Assembly (NCBI RefSeq): GCF_024713975.1
Contig: NC_091114.1
Coordinates: 5,986,001-6,050,000 of the forward strand
Direction: 5' to 3'
DNA: 64,000 nucleotides
From: Paralichthys olivaceus
Lineage: Eukaryota > Chordata > Actinopteri > Pleuronectiformes > Paralichthyidae
The notes under the pieces are model-generated. The model was not told the DNA's origin and ran no database searches. It saw only the letters and a list, made by a program, of their open reading frames with translations. This document shows, one piece after another, positions 1-13,170 of this stretch. Positions within the stretch are counted from its first letter, which is position 1. The number at the start of each line of letters is the position of its first letter. Made by a program: the position numbers and the translations under genes.

Positions 1-1475
1 AGGTTGTTGGCCTTCACTACACAAGTGTTATAAACAAACATATTGACTTATGGCAGCCTGACTTCTCCAGTGAATGTTGATATATCACATTTATTATGTT
101 CTGGCAACATGGCAAACAAGCAGGAGATATAATGAAATTACATAAACACAAACACCAGACTCGACCGCGATCAGAGTCAAAGGCCGACGCTACCGGTTGT
201 TGGTGAACACGTGTTGCCATGGCGATCACTCAAATAAGGAAGACGTGAAAAAGTAAACACCTTTCATTATTTTTCTCATGGGACTCTTTCGGCATTCGTT
301 GCACGTTTTTTTCAAATTTGGCCCGAAGCCCAAAGATCTAAACAAAGCTCCCAAGACGCTCGCTGGTTCCAAACTTTTCCTTCCTACAATTGTTCCTTGC
401 TGTGATATGGCTCATTTTAATCCGCGTCACAGCGTTCACACCATTTACTCACATACCTGGCTTGTTCTGTCACTTGGTGACAGCTGTTTACTATCCATCA
501 AAACACGTCCGTGCAGGAATTTCACACGAAGCTGAAGTTTGTGTGAATATAAACTGACTGTGGGAGCTTCACATGCATACTAGAAAATCAAGCCCAGCAG
601 TGTTAAATGATGCTTCAATGTTTTCTGGTCGAGAGTTTAGAGTTGAGTTTGATAAATACTGTCCTGGAATATGAAAATGGCAAAACTGACAGCCCTAACT
701 TTTATATCTTCATCTGCGTCTTGTCATGTTGCACCGCCATGTTTCTAAAGTAGTTTAGAATGAGCAGACAATTCACTGACTCTACAGAGGGCCTCACACA
801 TATTTACATCCTGAAGCGTGTCATGCATGCTTGGAAAGGGAGGATAGAAATATCCAGAAGGTTGCATTCTGCATCATTGCCGCTAGACCGCACTAAACCC
901 TAAACATTCTGCTTTTAAACTTTAAATCAAGCACACTGATAAGGTTTAGTTTGAGGTTTAAGAGTTTTATTATTGCACTGTTCACGTGGACTGACATATA
1001 TTACAGCAGCCATGTTTTAAATAGAAAAACATATTTTTTTATATGAATGGAGAAAGATGCAAAGCAATTAAAACAGAAGGCAAAAACAGTCAGTTAAAAA
1101 TTGTAATTGTAGTAAAGAGTAATCAGTGATTCAGGAATGTTTGCACATGGTGAAAAAACATATCTTTCAGCGATAATAAGTCGTCTGTAATCACACTGCC
1201 ACTGGCTAGTCTTTAATATCTGTCAGTGAATGTCAAACAGGCCAAGAACCTGTTTATCTCTTTGTCATTCCAGGGACTGATGAAACCTCTATGACCCTCT
1301 TGTGCTGATCTCGAATCAGCTGCTCAGTGACATTCCACAGAAGCAGACGTTCTGAGAAACAGATCAGAACATTGATTTCAAGTTGCCCTCTGTCATTAAC
1401 ACATCACAGGCCCTGATGATGAAGAGAGTTCCATGATGATGATGTTTGCTTTACCAGTGATTAAAAAAACGGAAA
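1..1475. other. 3' flank of first PLAC8-family gene, no gene seen
   Basis: AT-rich sequence with only short open frames that show no family resemblance and no splice context. It probably holds the 3' UTR of the adjoining minus-strand PLAC8-family gene. I see no RNA gene or clear transposon here. Confidence 0.5.
966..971 (-). terminator. candidate poly(A) signal for the first PLAC8-family gene
   Basis: AATAAA on the minus strand, about 505 nt past the stop codon. It is an exact hexamer, but such hexamers are common by chance in AT-rich DNA and no transcript evidence is available. Confidence 0.3.
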
Positions 1476-2893
1476 TCAGGGTGACATGCTGACGAATGTA
1501 ATGGGGTTGTTCCGCATCTTGATTTCTCTCGCTATCTGACACCAGCTGCAGGGCCCGCAGCAGCAGGCGAACAGGCAGTCCCTGCAGATTGTGCCCTGTG
1601 AGGATGGAGACACGATTAGAGGAGTGATGGGATATGTAGTGTAAAACATGCACAAGTGCAACAGCTGTGGCATAAAACGGACACATCCAAGATAACAGTT
1701 CAGTGTCAACTGTTACGTGCTATGTTGTGTTTTCTCTCTGCTCTCTCTCTGCAGTGTCCATTCGGGTGCCTCCCACTTCCCAGTACCTGCAGTGTGAGTG
1801 TGCGAGGCTGGGCACAATCACCGATCAAGGCCACGGTGGTTAAAAGGCAGAGAGGAGCAGACACCCGGCCCCAGTGGGCCAAGTGGCAGCATTGAAGCTG
1901 TGTGTGCTGTGTATGAAGTGATCTCCTCTGCTTAATTTGTGTGTGCTTGTGTTGGTAGTGTGACTGTTTAGTTTAGTTTGTGGTTTTCAGTTCAGTTGTT
2001 ACTGCTGCTGTCAGTGTCGCTTGTAGAAAGTTCTTTTTCAGTTGTTTATTAATAAATGACTCCTTTGTTCATTTGTACGTTGCCATGATTCTTTTTCTCT
2101 GGGTTATTTGTATTCTTACTCCTCTCATCCCCCGGACTATAACCTACAAATACTCGTAGAATACAGAATTGCGTGCATAGACTTACAGTTACTTTCGTTA
2201 ATCGTTGTTAAACTATCTACCTACTAATTCCACAAATGTCTCTCTTTATCTGGAGATCTCGAGAACTGTTCTCTACAGATTGTGACAGATTTGAGTCATC
2301 AACGATCAGATAAATAGTGAGGGCAACATTAACGTTTACATTGGTGAACATTTACTCTGTAGGTATCGATGCGTTTGTGATGTCTGGTTACCTCGATGCC
2401 ATATTTCCGGCGTACTGACACCCTGAGGGCTGTGCTTATAGGCGGGATGATTCCAAAAGAGTCCAGCAGAGGCAAACACACACACTCCTCGGCCTCGTAG
2501 GATGTTTTACAGGCAAAGCAGGGTAGGCACCAAAAGGCCAAGCAACCTAGAAAACCCCCAAACAAGTCACATCAGGTACAGGAAACAAAACAAGAACACC
2601 CACTGATCTCTATCTGTGGGCTTTCAAGATCAGTCAGCAAGATCTGCATGGTTTCAATCTCACGCACAACGAACTTAGATAGCAGGTGCTTGCCTCGACA
2701 CGTGGACAAAAAATTGCACAAGCTATCTCTTTTTATTACTTGCTAAATATGCATCACGCCGGATGACATCTGCACAAGAGCACTCACACTGGGGCAAGTC
2801 TTCAAAGCAGTCGCAGATGCTGGATGTCCATTGGCTGGATGAATTGGTCATGATGAAGGGCCGGGGTTGGGTCACCACCATCTTCCCAGACAT
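1476..2893 (-). CDS. PLAC8/cornifelin (onzin) family cysteine-rich protein, 126 aa
   Basis: Three coding exons: 2893-2788, 2546-2392 and 1595-1476, all bounded by GT-AG sites, summing to 381 nt (126 aa plus TGA). The start is the ATG at 2893. A pyrimidine-rich acceptor (TTTTCTTTAG) lies 14 nt upstream of it, so an upstream non-coding exon is likely. The protein has a short polar N terminus with the family-typical VVTQP (residues 6-10) and the ICDCF motif (26-30). A cysteine-rich middle follows (CCLAFWCLPCFAC), then VSVRRKYGIE ending exon 2. Exon 3 carries CRDCLFACCCGPCSWCQIARE. These match the PLAC8 domain from end to end and the length is normal. Family members are small proteins linked to differentiation, ion handling and stress, but their biochemistry is not settled. 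I cannot say which fish PLAC8 paralogue this is. The family call is secure. Confidence 0.9.
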
Positions 2894-4133
2894 GGCCTTA
2901 TTTTCTAAAGAAAACAGTAACTTTGAAGATAACTTTACAATACAGTTTAAACCCTGACAAAGGCTTTTATTGGTTAAATACTAATATTTCTTGAATTTCA
3001 AAAAGCTGTCTATGGAAATCCAGCTGTCCATGTAGAGATCCATTAAAAAAAGGCAAAAAGTATGACATACTCTAAATGTTCTTTTGTGGTTTGTGTAATT
3101 TGTGTCTAGATCTCCAAATCCACTGGAGTATTTCAAATATTCATGGTCACTCAAGTGTCTGAGCAAAAAAGTGATTCTCTTTTTTTCCAACAAAGATACA
3201 GAAAACAAACAAATCATTCCAATTCACCAAGAAAACACAAATAGGAAATGGTGAAATTTGCAAAGTAGCAAAATAGCAAAAGCAAAATTAAAGGCCTTAG
3301 GAATAAATAAAGTGTATAAAATGTAACTAAAAGCAAAACAATCTATTAAAACAGGAACAGAGGTAAAATAAAGTGAGATTAAGAACTTAGTAGCCTTAAT
3401 GGATTGATTGTTTCTGGAATAACGTAATATTGTTGGAATGGCCTTGAGGAAAGATTTTGTCTACTTCTGTTTTTTTTGAAAGGGTTTCATAAATCCACAG
3501 GTTGCAGAATTTCCTTGACAGCTGTGTGATGCAATTCTTCACCTCAAGTTTCAGCATACTTGGCCTACTATGAAAAATCAATTCCAGCCAATAATTGATT
3601 CTTAAATACCAACTCTAAACTCTAAATAAAATCCTTGAATGAATTGTTCACCAAGCAGATTGTCCTACCTTATTGTCTGTCCAAATGGAGTAAGCAGAGA
3701 CTTTGGGGACAAATCCCAAATGTGAACGAATATGGAATCTGCAGGGTACTGTGGCATCTTATAAACCCAGCAAGATGTGGCGATCGTGACAGCGACAGCG
3801 CAGCGTGCATGTCACCGACTGGTCTGTCTTGTCTGATGTGCGTCAGCGCCTTCCGACAGCCAGTCATTAGGACTATCTGGCCATCACTTGTAAAATCTCA
3901 GACGTCATCGTACCACAAAATGACTTAATTTTTAAAGTGTGAATCAGTTATCAGATAGAGGAATGATAAGAGGAATGCCCTAAAGCGTTCATCCTCCCTG
4001 GCACGTGCGGCACGTGGCTCTAAGCTACTTCATTCTTTTGTTGTTGCCTCTGACAAGTTTTGTTTTCACCCTTGTCTGTTTAACTTTTTTTTAAATTTTA
4101 TTCTGAGGGCTTGGTCACGCATACGCCAATGCG

Positions 4134-4135
<2 letters not shown>

Positions 4136-4172
<37 letters not shown>
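4136..4172. repeat. poly-C homopolymer, 37 bases
   Basis: An uninterrupted run of 37 C (G on the minus strand). Such tracts can form G-quadruplex or i-motif structures and are also prone to sequencing-length error. Confidence 0.95.
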
Positions 4173-4174
<2 letters not shown>

Positions 4175-5094
4175 ATTTACACAGAATAAGAGGTGAAAGT
4201 TCGCTGCTGCTACATTATAGGTTTGACCAGGCCCTAACTCTAATCGGAGATCACCAGTCTGTTGCTGTACCTTTATCAACGGGAGGTGGAAAAATAAAAG
4301 AAGAGGCCAAAAAACTGCATTTGAATAAACAGATTGAGATGGAATAAAATTATGATTCAAACAAATAGGAGAATATAACAAAAATCCAGGAGCATGAAGT
4401 ACTGTTTTTATTTAAAGTGAATTTAGCAATTTTGCTCAATTAGATGCATTGCATAATCCGTAGTAGAAAACAGGACGGCTGCGTATGATTCCAATTGCAA
4501 CCACTTCATTGGCGTATCAGGGAGCTCATTTGACTTTGGAAACTAATCTTGCCAATACATTAGGGCTCTGGCATTAGCTGCCCAATAGTAATGTTAGGAA
4601 GTTGACTGGAGGTATAAACCCCCAGCTTCTTTCGCCTTTGTAAGTGGGTCATGGAAATACGATGTGTCTATACCCCCAGACAAAGTATTATTATTGAGTA
4701 GTTTTTTAAGAAATGATAACAGAAGATTAATTGAAATATTTTTAAATAAATACATAAATATTTCTTAGGCTTGTCTCACTGAAAAGTAAAATGATTCTTA
4801 AATAAGAGCATAGGATTTACAGGAATAGATAGGCCCAAGTCAGTGAACTGAGCCCTGGAAATTTCAAAGGGAAAAGATTCAAGAAAAACAGGATCCAGAT
4901 TTTCTGAAAGAGAAATAAATGCACTTTTCCTCCAGTTAATGGAATACCCAGACAGGCAACCAAAACATTTAATTAGCAAGAGGAGTGGAGGAATGGATGA
5001 AGGGGGGTCATTCTTAACCTGGAACTGGAGATGTTGCAAGATATGTTGCAAGAGATGTTGCAACATATGACAATTTTCAACATTTTCTTGATAA

Positions 5095-5200
5095 AAACAT
5101 TTAGGGAACTAATATCTGTGTGAAATTTGGTGCAACTTGATCAAATGTAATGGGACTGGTGGGCCTTGGTGGAGGTATGCACTGTTCTGCTGAAAATTGG
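5095..5200. repeat. fragment of a dispersed teleost-type repeat
   Basis: Contains GGGCCTTGGTGGAGGTATGC preceded by a 'gtgaaatttggtgcaacttgatc' type stretch. This resembles the end of the abundant fish repeat that is also seen at 16.5 kb and 23.4 kb of this window. The boundaries are approximate and the family name is not known to me. Confidence 0.4.
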
Positions 5201-5810
5201 TTTTGCTCTTCTGTGGAATATTGGACTTTTTATACATTTTGGGAGTCAAATAATTATTCAGATAAAACCATATTAAAGGAGAAATCCTTTGTGGGACTGC
5301 TATAGGCGTCTGAGTAATAAAAATGGGTCACAACTACCTATTGTTTTTTAAGAAATCAGAAGATTAAGGTGTAACAATAAATTGTGGGGGTTTTTTGCAT
5401 TTCATATGGGTGGATACAATCTTAACTGTAAATATTAACTAAGTGTGGTAAATAGCATGATACGAACCTGAGCCTACATTTGATATGAACAAAGTGAAAA
5501 ACCTTGCATTCAATTAGGATTCATGAGTAAAGTACTTAAGTATATGTACATGATTACTTTTCACCACCAAAAGAATCTAATCAAATAAGATAATTGATGA
5601 CCCAAGATAACTTGCATAATGACCCCTGCTTGACTTTTATCACAGTTCTTTTACTTCATCTTTTGACAAACTGAACTTTCCTCTCTTTGAGACACATTGT
5701 GTCCCTGCTGAATTCTCAGAGGTAACAGGGAGCGGCTGCAGACTGAAGGAAGTGTGATTAAATCAACTCCTGGGCTCTGGAGGACTGCTGCAGAAAAGTG
5801 GTGGCTGTGT

Positions 5811-8750
5811 CTAGACCAAGTGCGCCCCCTGCAGGGAGGTCAGAGCTGTGTATCTGGCAGATGAGGAGGAGGAGGAGGAGGCGTGGGATGCTGCTCTCCT
5901 TTTCAGCTCTCTGGAGATCTGGAGCCAGGATAGTGGATAGCAGCAGCATCCATACAGGCAGTCGCTCCACACACTCCCCTGTAAGACACGCAGAGAGAGG
6001 CTGAACACTGGTGGGAGGCTCGAACAAAAGGTGAACATTTGCATTTAGGTGCAAAGAAAGACCGTTTTCACTGATGTGCAGTGCAGAGTGTTTCATTCAC
6101 CCGTGGTACTTATGATAATCCTTTGTATTTAACAGTATTAGTTTAAGTTACAGTAAAACTATTTGTCATAAATTTACTACATTCCTTTATGATAAAAAAG
6201 TTCAACAAATTAGGTTAATACACTACAAACAAAGTGCACGAAGTAGTAAGGTATTTTAAGGAAACTGGATTTGTCAGTGTCTTGCAGCCAAGTCTTTGCT
6301 CTTAGCAACAGCAACCACGATGCAGAGCATGTGAGAGATGTGGAGAAGGAAGCGCTAGTGGGTGAGGGCTGATAAATCGATGAAGAAGGCAGGTGCAGCC
6401 TGTCTGTCAGCTGATCGCTTATTATTACTTGCATGGTCATCACTGCTGAGTCCAAACTTTACGTAATATCACTCCCTCCAAATGAACATGGAACAGGATG
6501 TAAGTGACCACAACAATCCTCCATCCACAAACATATTTACATTTGGGCCTGAATGCAACCTTTTCATTCTGTGTTTTAACACAGCCTCATGAGTGCACAA
6601 GCAACTCACAGGTCAATATTTACACCTTTGTCTACTTCAGCATCAGACTTCTCTCTCCACCATGCTGCCTCCCCTGTGAATTCTATGTGGGAGGGTGAGA
6701 TTAACTAGAATGATCACTCCGCCCCCCCAAGCAACATTACAAGTCCGAAGGCAACATGCAACTCTGTGACTATATTCTGTTGACATTGCGTGGACACAAC
6801 AAAACAACTAATGCTAACAACAGCATGCTAATGGCCCTCATTCAATACTTTCTGAGGCTAATGGGAATAGGTAGAAATACTTGCAGTTCATGGCTAATGT
6901 GCAATTTATCATTTCTATTCCATTTCAAATTTTTTACATTTCTGACTATATTTCCAACTTTAAACTGCATTTGTAAGTATTGCATATTACCTTTTATATT
7001 AATTTACTGATATATATATATATATGTATATATATACATACATATCTTATCGTACTGCTATTTTCAGGAAATAAAGAGCAGACCATGTAGTGGTAGGCTA
7101 TACAGTCGAATAACAGAATTTCCTCAGTAAGATGATCCAGAACTTTCAATGCATATCCAACTAGCTGTGGTCAGTTTAACATTTGTCATGATACACAAAG
7201 CTATGCTGCCGCCTTCCACCAGAGAATTGTTGCCTTGCTTTATGAACAACCTACATTCTGGGACCTGTTTCAATAAGAACTTATCTGGCATCTTCCTGAA
7301 GCTCATTCTCTGGCAGTATTGACAGCGGCCCACGGCCCACTCCGCCTCCAGAGGAGCCAACATTACCAACCACCTCCTTCTGCCGTGGCAGCGCTCCAGC
7401 CGCCGCCTGCCTGGCCTCCATCACGCCCACCTCCTGCCTTATCTCCACTGTCCCATAAACGGGTTAATGCGACGTCAAACTCACATCTTGGCCTCGGTAT
7501 TCACCATTTGCATGTGGATGTGCAGCGATCGGTGATGAAGACCTGATATATGAGCCGTGAAGCATAGGGAAGCCTGAGCAGCTTCTTAAAGGCAACGACA
7601 ACAGTTTGTTGTTTATTCATTTAGTTATTTATAGTTCTAGGACAGATTTATTAATTTAATAACCATGTCCTGATTTCACTGCCTCCTCAGGCTCAGTTTG
7701 ATCTGATGTCACCACACAGATTCAAATCACTGTTTGCATCGCTAAAGTAATGCACAGTCATCACTCGCAGCACTGAAACGTATCATTTGCTCAGCAGCAG
7801 TGGTAATTATTCGAAGCCCTAGCACCTCTGTGTTATTGTGGTCGAGACACAACATGGTTCAAGTTGGTGCCACGACTTTCAGGGAGGGCTCCTCTCGACT
7901 GACGGAACTGTGTGAAACAGCAAAACATCCCAGGGAAACACTGGTGGAAGATGCAGCACACGTTAAACTGAATTAATGACTGCAGCAAATCAACTGTGGA
8001 CTCTGCATGGTACATGTTTTAATCACTTTTTCCACAAGGAAGAACATGTGACTTCTATGCTCACGCTAAACAGATCAATAGAGTGCTGCAGGGTGTAGAA
8101 GCCAACCTGGAGTTTTACATCATCATGCCTATGGGACATTAGATTAACAATGTATTCAAACTGAAAGACAACTGACCAAAATCCCTCATGTGACAGAAAT
8201 CCACTCAGGCAATAAATCAGGAGTTGAGGACTGAAAGCCTTAAATGAGTCAGACGCAAGCAAGTCAGGAAAAAGGCTTTCAACCACTGACCCTTTTTGGT
8301 ATAATTTCTAGTTTAATTAATCTAGTTATAAAGTATAATATTGAAACTTGTACCTCATCATGTTATTATTATTATTCATTACCTGTATACCATATCGTTC
8401 CCTGACAGAAGCCCTCATGGCGAGAGCAGCCGGCGGCACACAGCCAATACAGTCCAGCAGAGGCAGGCAGGGACACGCACCAACCGCACTGGTCACCTTA
8501 CAAGTGAACACTGGGAGGCAGCACAGGGCAAAGCAGCCTGAAAGTCAACACACACACAAACACAATACACAAAAATATGACGACTGTTATTCAGTGCTGA
8601 TGGTCATATATACACTAAATCCACAAACATGTGTGATGCTGAGTACTTACAGTCCCCTATGTCTTTATGGCACTCACACAGGCCAGTGCTCCACTGACCT
8701 GCCTCATGAACCCTGCTCTCCGGCTGGACCTGGACCACCCGTCGAGACAT
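5811..8750 (-). CDS. second PLAC8/cornifelin family protein, divergent C terminus, 140 aa
   Basis: Three coding exons, 8750-8651, 8537-8383 and 5978-5811, with GT-AG boundaries and the same phases as the neighbouring PLAC8-family gene (exon 2 is 155 nt in both). The total is 423 nt (140 aa plus TAG). Residues 18-36 hold the GQWSTGLCECH motif. Exon 2 encodes CCFALCCLPVFTCK and ends VRERYGIQ. Exon 3 encodes GSVWSDCLYGCCCYPLSWLQISRELKRR, then a serine-rich tail. In exon 3 the usual CxxC-Q pattern (CSWCQ in the neighbour) reads LSWLQ, so two conserved cysteines are leucines. The tail of roughly 25 residues after LKRR is longer than in PLAC8 and includes seven serines in a row, encoded by a GGA/TCC repeat. 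Intron 2 is long (2.4 kb). The first ATG is used; the CAG-GT just before it could also read as a splice site, so the 5' end is less certain. Confidence 0.85.
5863..5881. repeat. coding trinucleotide repeat (GGA/TCC)
   Basis: A GAG/GGA run inside exon 3 of the second PLAC8-family gene, read as serine codons on the minus strand. Confidence 0.85.
7010..7046. repeat. AT/ATGT-type microsatellite
   Basis: Alternating TA with two interruptions, in intron 2 of the second PLAC8-family gene. Confidence 0.8.
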
Positions 8751-11700
8751 ACCTGAACTGTCAATCCACAGCGGGACGAGGGTCACAATTACCAATGGGT
8801 TTCCATTGAATTGTGTACTTTGAATACATACTATTTTTTATTTACCTCTGATATATACCCAGTGAAATCTCTAATCAATTTGATTTAATCAACTCTTTTA
8901 TCAAATGGTTTTGGAGTCATACTTAGGGCCAAAGTAGGATTGGAAAATGAACTTAATATTGGTGAGTTGCTTAATTAACTTAAAAAACATTTAGAATAAA
9001 TACCTTTTATATATGCTTCACTGCTCAGAATGCATTAAATTGTTTTTATCTTTCTAATTTGTAAAAATAGAATAGTGGAGGATTGCTATGTGCCTTTTTT
9101 TAATTATCACAATCAACAACAGAAATGGGTTTCAGCTGCCAACACCATTAATTTGTTTTCCTGCAGCGTATTTTCCTGGTGACTAAAGCATGATTAATGA
9201 TTTCTGTGGTTGGCTTTCAACAACTTAAACAACATGTTTAGGGTTAGTGAAAGATTGTCTGGTGGTGAGTGACGTATCCAGGGCCAACAACTACACCACA
9301 ATTTAAAAACTCCCTATTTTAAGTGAACTGAAATCTTACTCAGTTTAAAAAAATGTTATAAATTGCACATGAATAAATGTATATGTGGCAAACTGGTATA
9401 TTGCATTGCTTTTATAAAGTGATGATATAGTTGGTACTGTCTTTAAGATTGTGAGATAATAAATGGATCTTGAGGAATAATGGCAGATGTATTCTATAGG
9501 GAACTAGTTATGAGTGAATACATAATAATAATAATGAGGATAATAATCTGGGTCAAGTTTATTTAAATGTGATTTCATAAGGGGACCGTTTGCGCTCTAC
9601 TGAGTCTCCTTGTAGTAAATACAACTTATATTAAATATTTTGAGATGAGACTGGGTTGTCTACAGCTACAGCGCTACACATCAACCACAGTTAGAAAAAA
9701 CTCTGCATCCATGACTATGACTGATCATCCACAGGAAACTGTAAAGAGGATTTGAGCGTCCCTCCAGTGAGGTGTTCGCTCAGAACAACCTTCCACGCCC
9801 CTCACTCGGAAATCAACCACCTCTGCTCTCTCCACGTCTGGTTTATTCTTCAGCTCTGCCACAAACCAAACTCAGAGTAAAGAATAACTGACCTTTCTTC
9901 TCTCAGTGTGGCTCTGATCCAACCTGCCTCACTCCGCAGAATGATTTACACCAACTCTGTAGATAGAGGGAAATGTCACTCAAGAAAATTTTCAACCAGG
10001 TTTGTTGAGATAAAGAATTCATGACTTACCTGTTTAAGAGTTTAGTTTTCAGAAATCTTTGGAGGAGCAAGTACAGGACAGTTCTGTTGTCTACTGTGTT
10101 TCACTTTTTCCTGTCGAACTGCCTTCTCAGTTTGACTTTCATGTGTGTGTGTGCTTGTGTGCACTCTCTGCTTGACTGCAGTGTTTTGGTGTAAATATGG
10201 AGCCGTCAGATAAAATAGGAATACAACAGCACTCTGTTCTCCTGATTGCTGACGTATAAAATTTGAGGGCCTCAAGTGAGAGATTAGCTGATGTCTAACA
10301 AGGAATCCCTGACACCAGGAGTTTTAGTCAGCTATTTGCTTACCTGCAGAGATGAGTTCCACTCCATCAGTGGAAAAGAAGAGTGTGTATTTTTGAGATA
10401 TCATATTATATTACATCATACATAAACATATAGAAGTTAATAAGATGTTGAATTGGTGGCCCTACTCCTCAGTCTGTAACATGTCTCTTAAAGTGTGATT
10501 TGGCTATTTACCTGTATACATTTTTACGTTTTGTGGAGCTGGTTCAAAAAATTGAGAATTGCAGTATAACTACCAGATTCCACCGTTCCATTCCACCACT
10601 GAAGCTCCATGATATTTGAAAAAAAATGCCTCTAGTGTGATATCTGATTTTTATTTGTGTGTGAACAAAACAAGAGTATGGAAACAGCCTGGTGGAGGGA
10701 ATCCGACCTCTGTCGAGAAAAGCCCCTTCCATAGGGGCTGCTGCTGACATGAGGGATCACACAGGAAATTAACAGAGGTGACATTCTCTGTGTAGAAGGA
10801 AGATATCAGTGACAGCAGGTTTTTAACACTCTAAACTCTCAATAATGATCACAATAAAACGACACACACACTTCGATAACAGAAATGTAATATTCAACAG
10901 AGGCTTCTTGTCTCCAGATTTTCCTTGGCCAAGACCACGGCCATCCTGAGCCATTTGAATCACAAGCACAGGCGTCCGCATCAACATCCTAAATGATTGA
11001 CACTGTAAGCATTTTTGGAACAGAACAGGCAGGTTTTAGAATGGGCACTGTTCTCATCTGTCCCAATCGTCTGCCTCTCTCTGTGTTACAGTATCACTAG
11101 GGAACATTTTTAAGCCAAATGTATGACTCACCCTTCGCTTTCTGGTCACATGAAATCCAGCAGATTACGCTGCACACAGTGGAAAATAGAAAAAAGAATA
11201 CATTACCCATCAACCATGTACAGCCAGACAAAGACTCACTTATTAACAGAGTGGTTTGTCTAACTTTATATTTTACAAGTCAGACAGTGTTCTAATGTTG
11301 TAAAATATGCAGAAACTATATGGAAATAAAAACTCTCTTTGTTATTAACCTGTGCTGTGGACCACAACCATGATCCTGGACATGACGGCAGCCGCTGACG
11401 TGCAGTGATTTGCTCCGTTGACGCCAAAGCATTTAAATAATTATATGAGAGCTCTTACATACCAGCACAGACAGAGCACATCTATGTGAGTCTGATCTGC
11501 TGGCTGATTAGGTTTTTTTTTTTGATAACTCTCAACTCTGCATGGATTCATTCATAATATTTGATATATTTGGAGATAGCTGTTTCAGCGGGTTTAACTT
11601 TTTATCTACTGCTTTACTCTTTCAATGCTCCAAACTGAGACTTAAATCATCCTCACATTGATTTTTGTTTATGTCTCAAATGTAAAGATAGATATGCATT

Positions 11701-12149
11701 TATTTTCACCAGATAATTTAAATGTTCAAAATAGCTGAGCTGATCCACAAAACATTTTCATGTCTCCTAGGGCAAATCCAGGGGTGGGACCAGGGTGGGC
11801 ACTGGCCCCAGATTAAATTTAGTTTGGCTCCTGAATTGCCCCTGTCCTGTCAGTAGGCTTGAAAAAAAAAGATGAATCACTGAATACCGACAATTTGTCA
11901 CAATTTTCAAAAAGGTATTCAATGATGTGTGTCTTTGAATTGAAGCTATAAAGCTAACAGTGAACAAGGAGTGACTCAAACATGCACCATGAAATGTGAA
12001 TGGATGTTGGACATGTAATCGGACATGCAATCGGCCCCTCTGTGATTTGTGTGAGTTTCTATCTTTGTCATGTTTGAGTTCCTCGAACTTGAGCTGCCTC
12101 TGACATGAAGACGTACATGCGTTATCTAAAGGCCTGCGGGGGGGGGATA
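8751..12149. other. intergenic region, no gene recognised
   Basis: About 3.4 kb of AT-rich sequence between the divergent second PLAC8-family gene and the CaMKII-inhibitor-like gene. Open frames here are short and lack family motifs. A possible DNA-transposon fragment near the right end is listed separately. Confidence 0.5.
11761..11860. mobile_element. possible DNA-transposon terminal fragment
   Basis: The text 'ccaggggtgggaccagggtgggcactggcccc' style GGGTGG/TGGCCCC pattern resembles ends of non-autonomous fish DNA transposons. No matching second end or target duplication was found, so this rests on resemblance only. Confidence 0.3.
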
Positions 12150-13170
12150 AACCAGCGGCGCTTCTCATTGGCTGACGCCGAAGTCACTCTCGCGCATTAC
12201 CGCCGGTGCGTAATTACGCAGCGCGGCTTCGAAAAACTTTGGCACACCTCCGCTGTAATAACCCGAGGTGTCAGCACTGTCGCTTTCATCAGCCCCGGCG
12301 GTGACGTGCACATGCCGCTGTGAGTCAAGACACAATGCGAGGAAATCCCCAAGGCCGAGAAAACGACGAGAGGCCCCTTTAAATCGACGCTTCCTCGGTG
12401 TTGTGCCAGGAGAGAGAGAGAGAGCTCTGATAAACAACAACACAGATCTCAGAGCAGCGTTTAGCGGATTCAGCTCTGAACTGCGGCCTCAGCGAGAAAG
12501 AGGTGAGGTCGTGTTTATCATGTTTAACAGCGTTTTGTAAAATAATCCGAGAGGAAGCGTTCAGGTGGCGCTGCTCATATCACCGGGGGAGTAAAAGCGG
12601 TGTCTTGTCGCGAGCGGAACAATCTGTCGACACGACACTGTGGTGCTGGGCTGTTGTAAACGTCTGGAAAACATTGGCTTCACCTGTTCGAGGGGAAACA
12701 CACGAGAGCGCATCGTTTATTTCAGCGTAAACAAGTTTTGGTGCGCAGCGGCCACAAGCCCCCTGACGCACGAGCGCCATTTCTGACAGACGTGTTTCCT
12801 TCCATTCACAGGCACTGAGGACTTTCTCCCTCTCGCTTCCCAGCGGGCTGTCGTGTGTTGTCCATACATTCATTGTTCCATGCCATTGCGGAAGTGAGCG
12901 GCTCCACAGACACGACGCAGCGACGCCTGGAGTGTGAGGACATCTAGCGGCCGATCCGGAGAGGAGGCGTGCGGTGGAGATGTACGGAGCTTCAGGTATC
13001 CCCGAGCTCATTCCGCCCGCCGGGCCGCCTCGGCAGCCCGGCCCGGCGGGCCAGTACAACCCGGGACACCCCCAGGTCAACGGGCACGGCAGAGGGTCCA
13101 ACCCGCAGAGACTCGGGCAGCGGGCGCCCAAACTGGGCCAGATCGGTCGGTCCAAGAAAGGTGAGTGATG
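12150..13170 (+). promoter_or_regulatory. CpG-island promoter of the CAMK2N-like gene
   Basis: CpG density rises sharply compared with the AT-rich flanks, through the 5' UTR and exon 1 of the plus-strand gene. It contains an inverted CCAAT box (ATTGG, 12167-12171) and a CRE half-site TGACGT at 12302-12307. No TATA box is obvious. The transcription start was not located. The CRE is of interest because the gene appears to encode a Ca2+-kinase regulator, but a half-site alone is weak evidence. Confidence 0.65.

Larger units (their letters stand above)
2894..5810. other. intergenic region between the two PLAC8-family genes
   Basis: AT-rich, with no gene supported. It contains a 37-base C homopolymer and a fragment of a dispersed repeat, both listed separately. 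It should also hold the promoter of the first PLAC8-family gene and the 3' UTR of the second; no clear TATA box or poly(A) signal was picked out. Confidence 0.5.

Noticed and set aside
11767-12168. 133-aa minus-strand open frame
   Set aside because: No family motifs, and its 3' part lies in a probable transposon fragment.
12580-13155. 191-aa minus-strand open frame
   Set aside because: It is antisense to the CpG island and exon 1 of the CAMK2N-like gene; GC-rich DNA lacks stop codons, and the translation is low-complexity.
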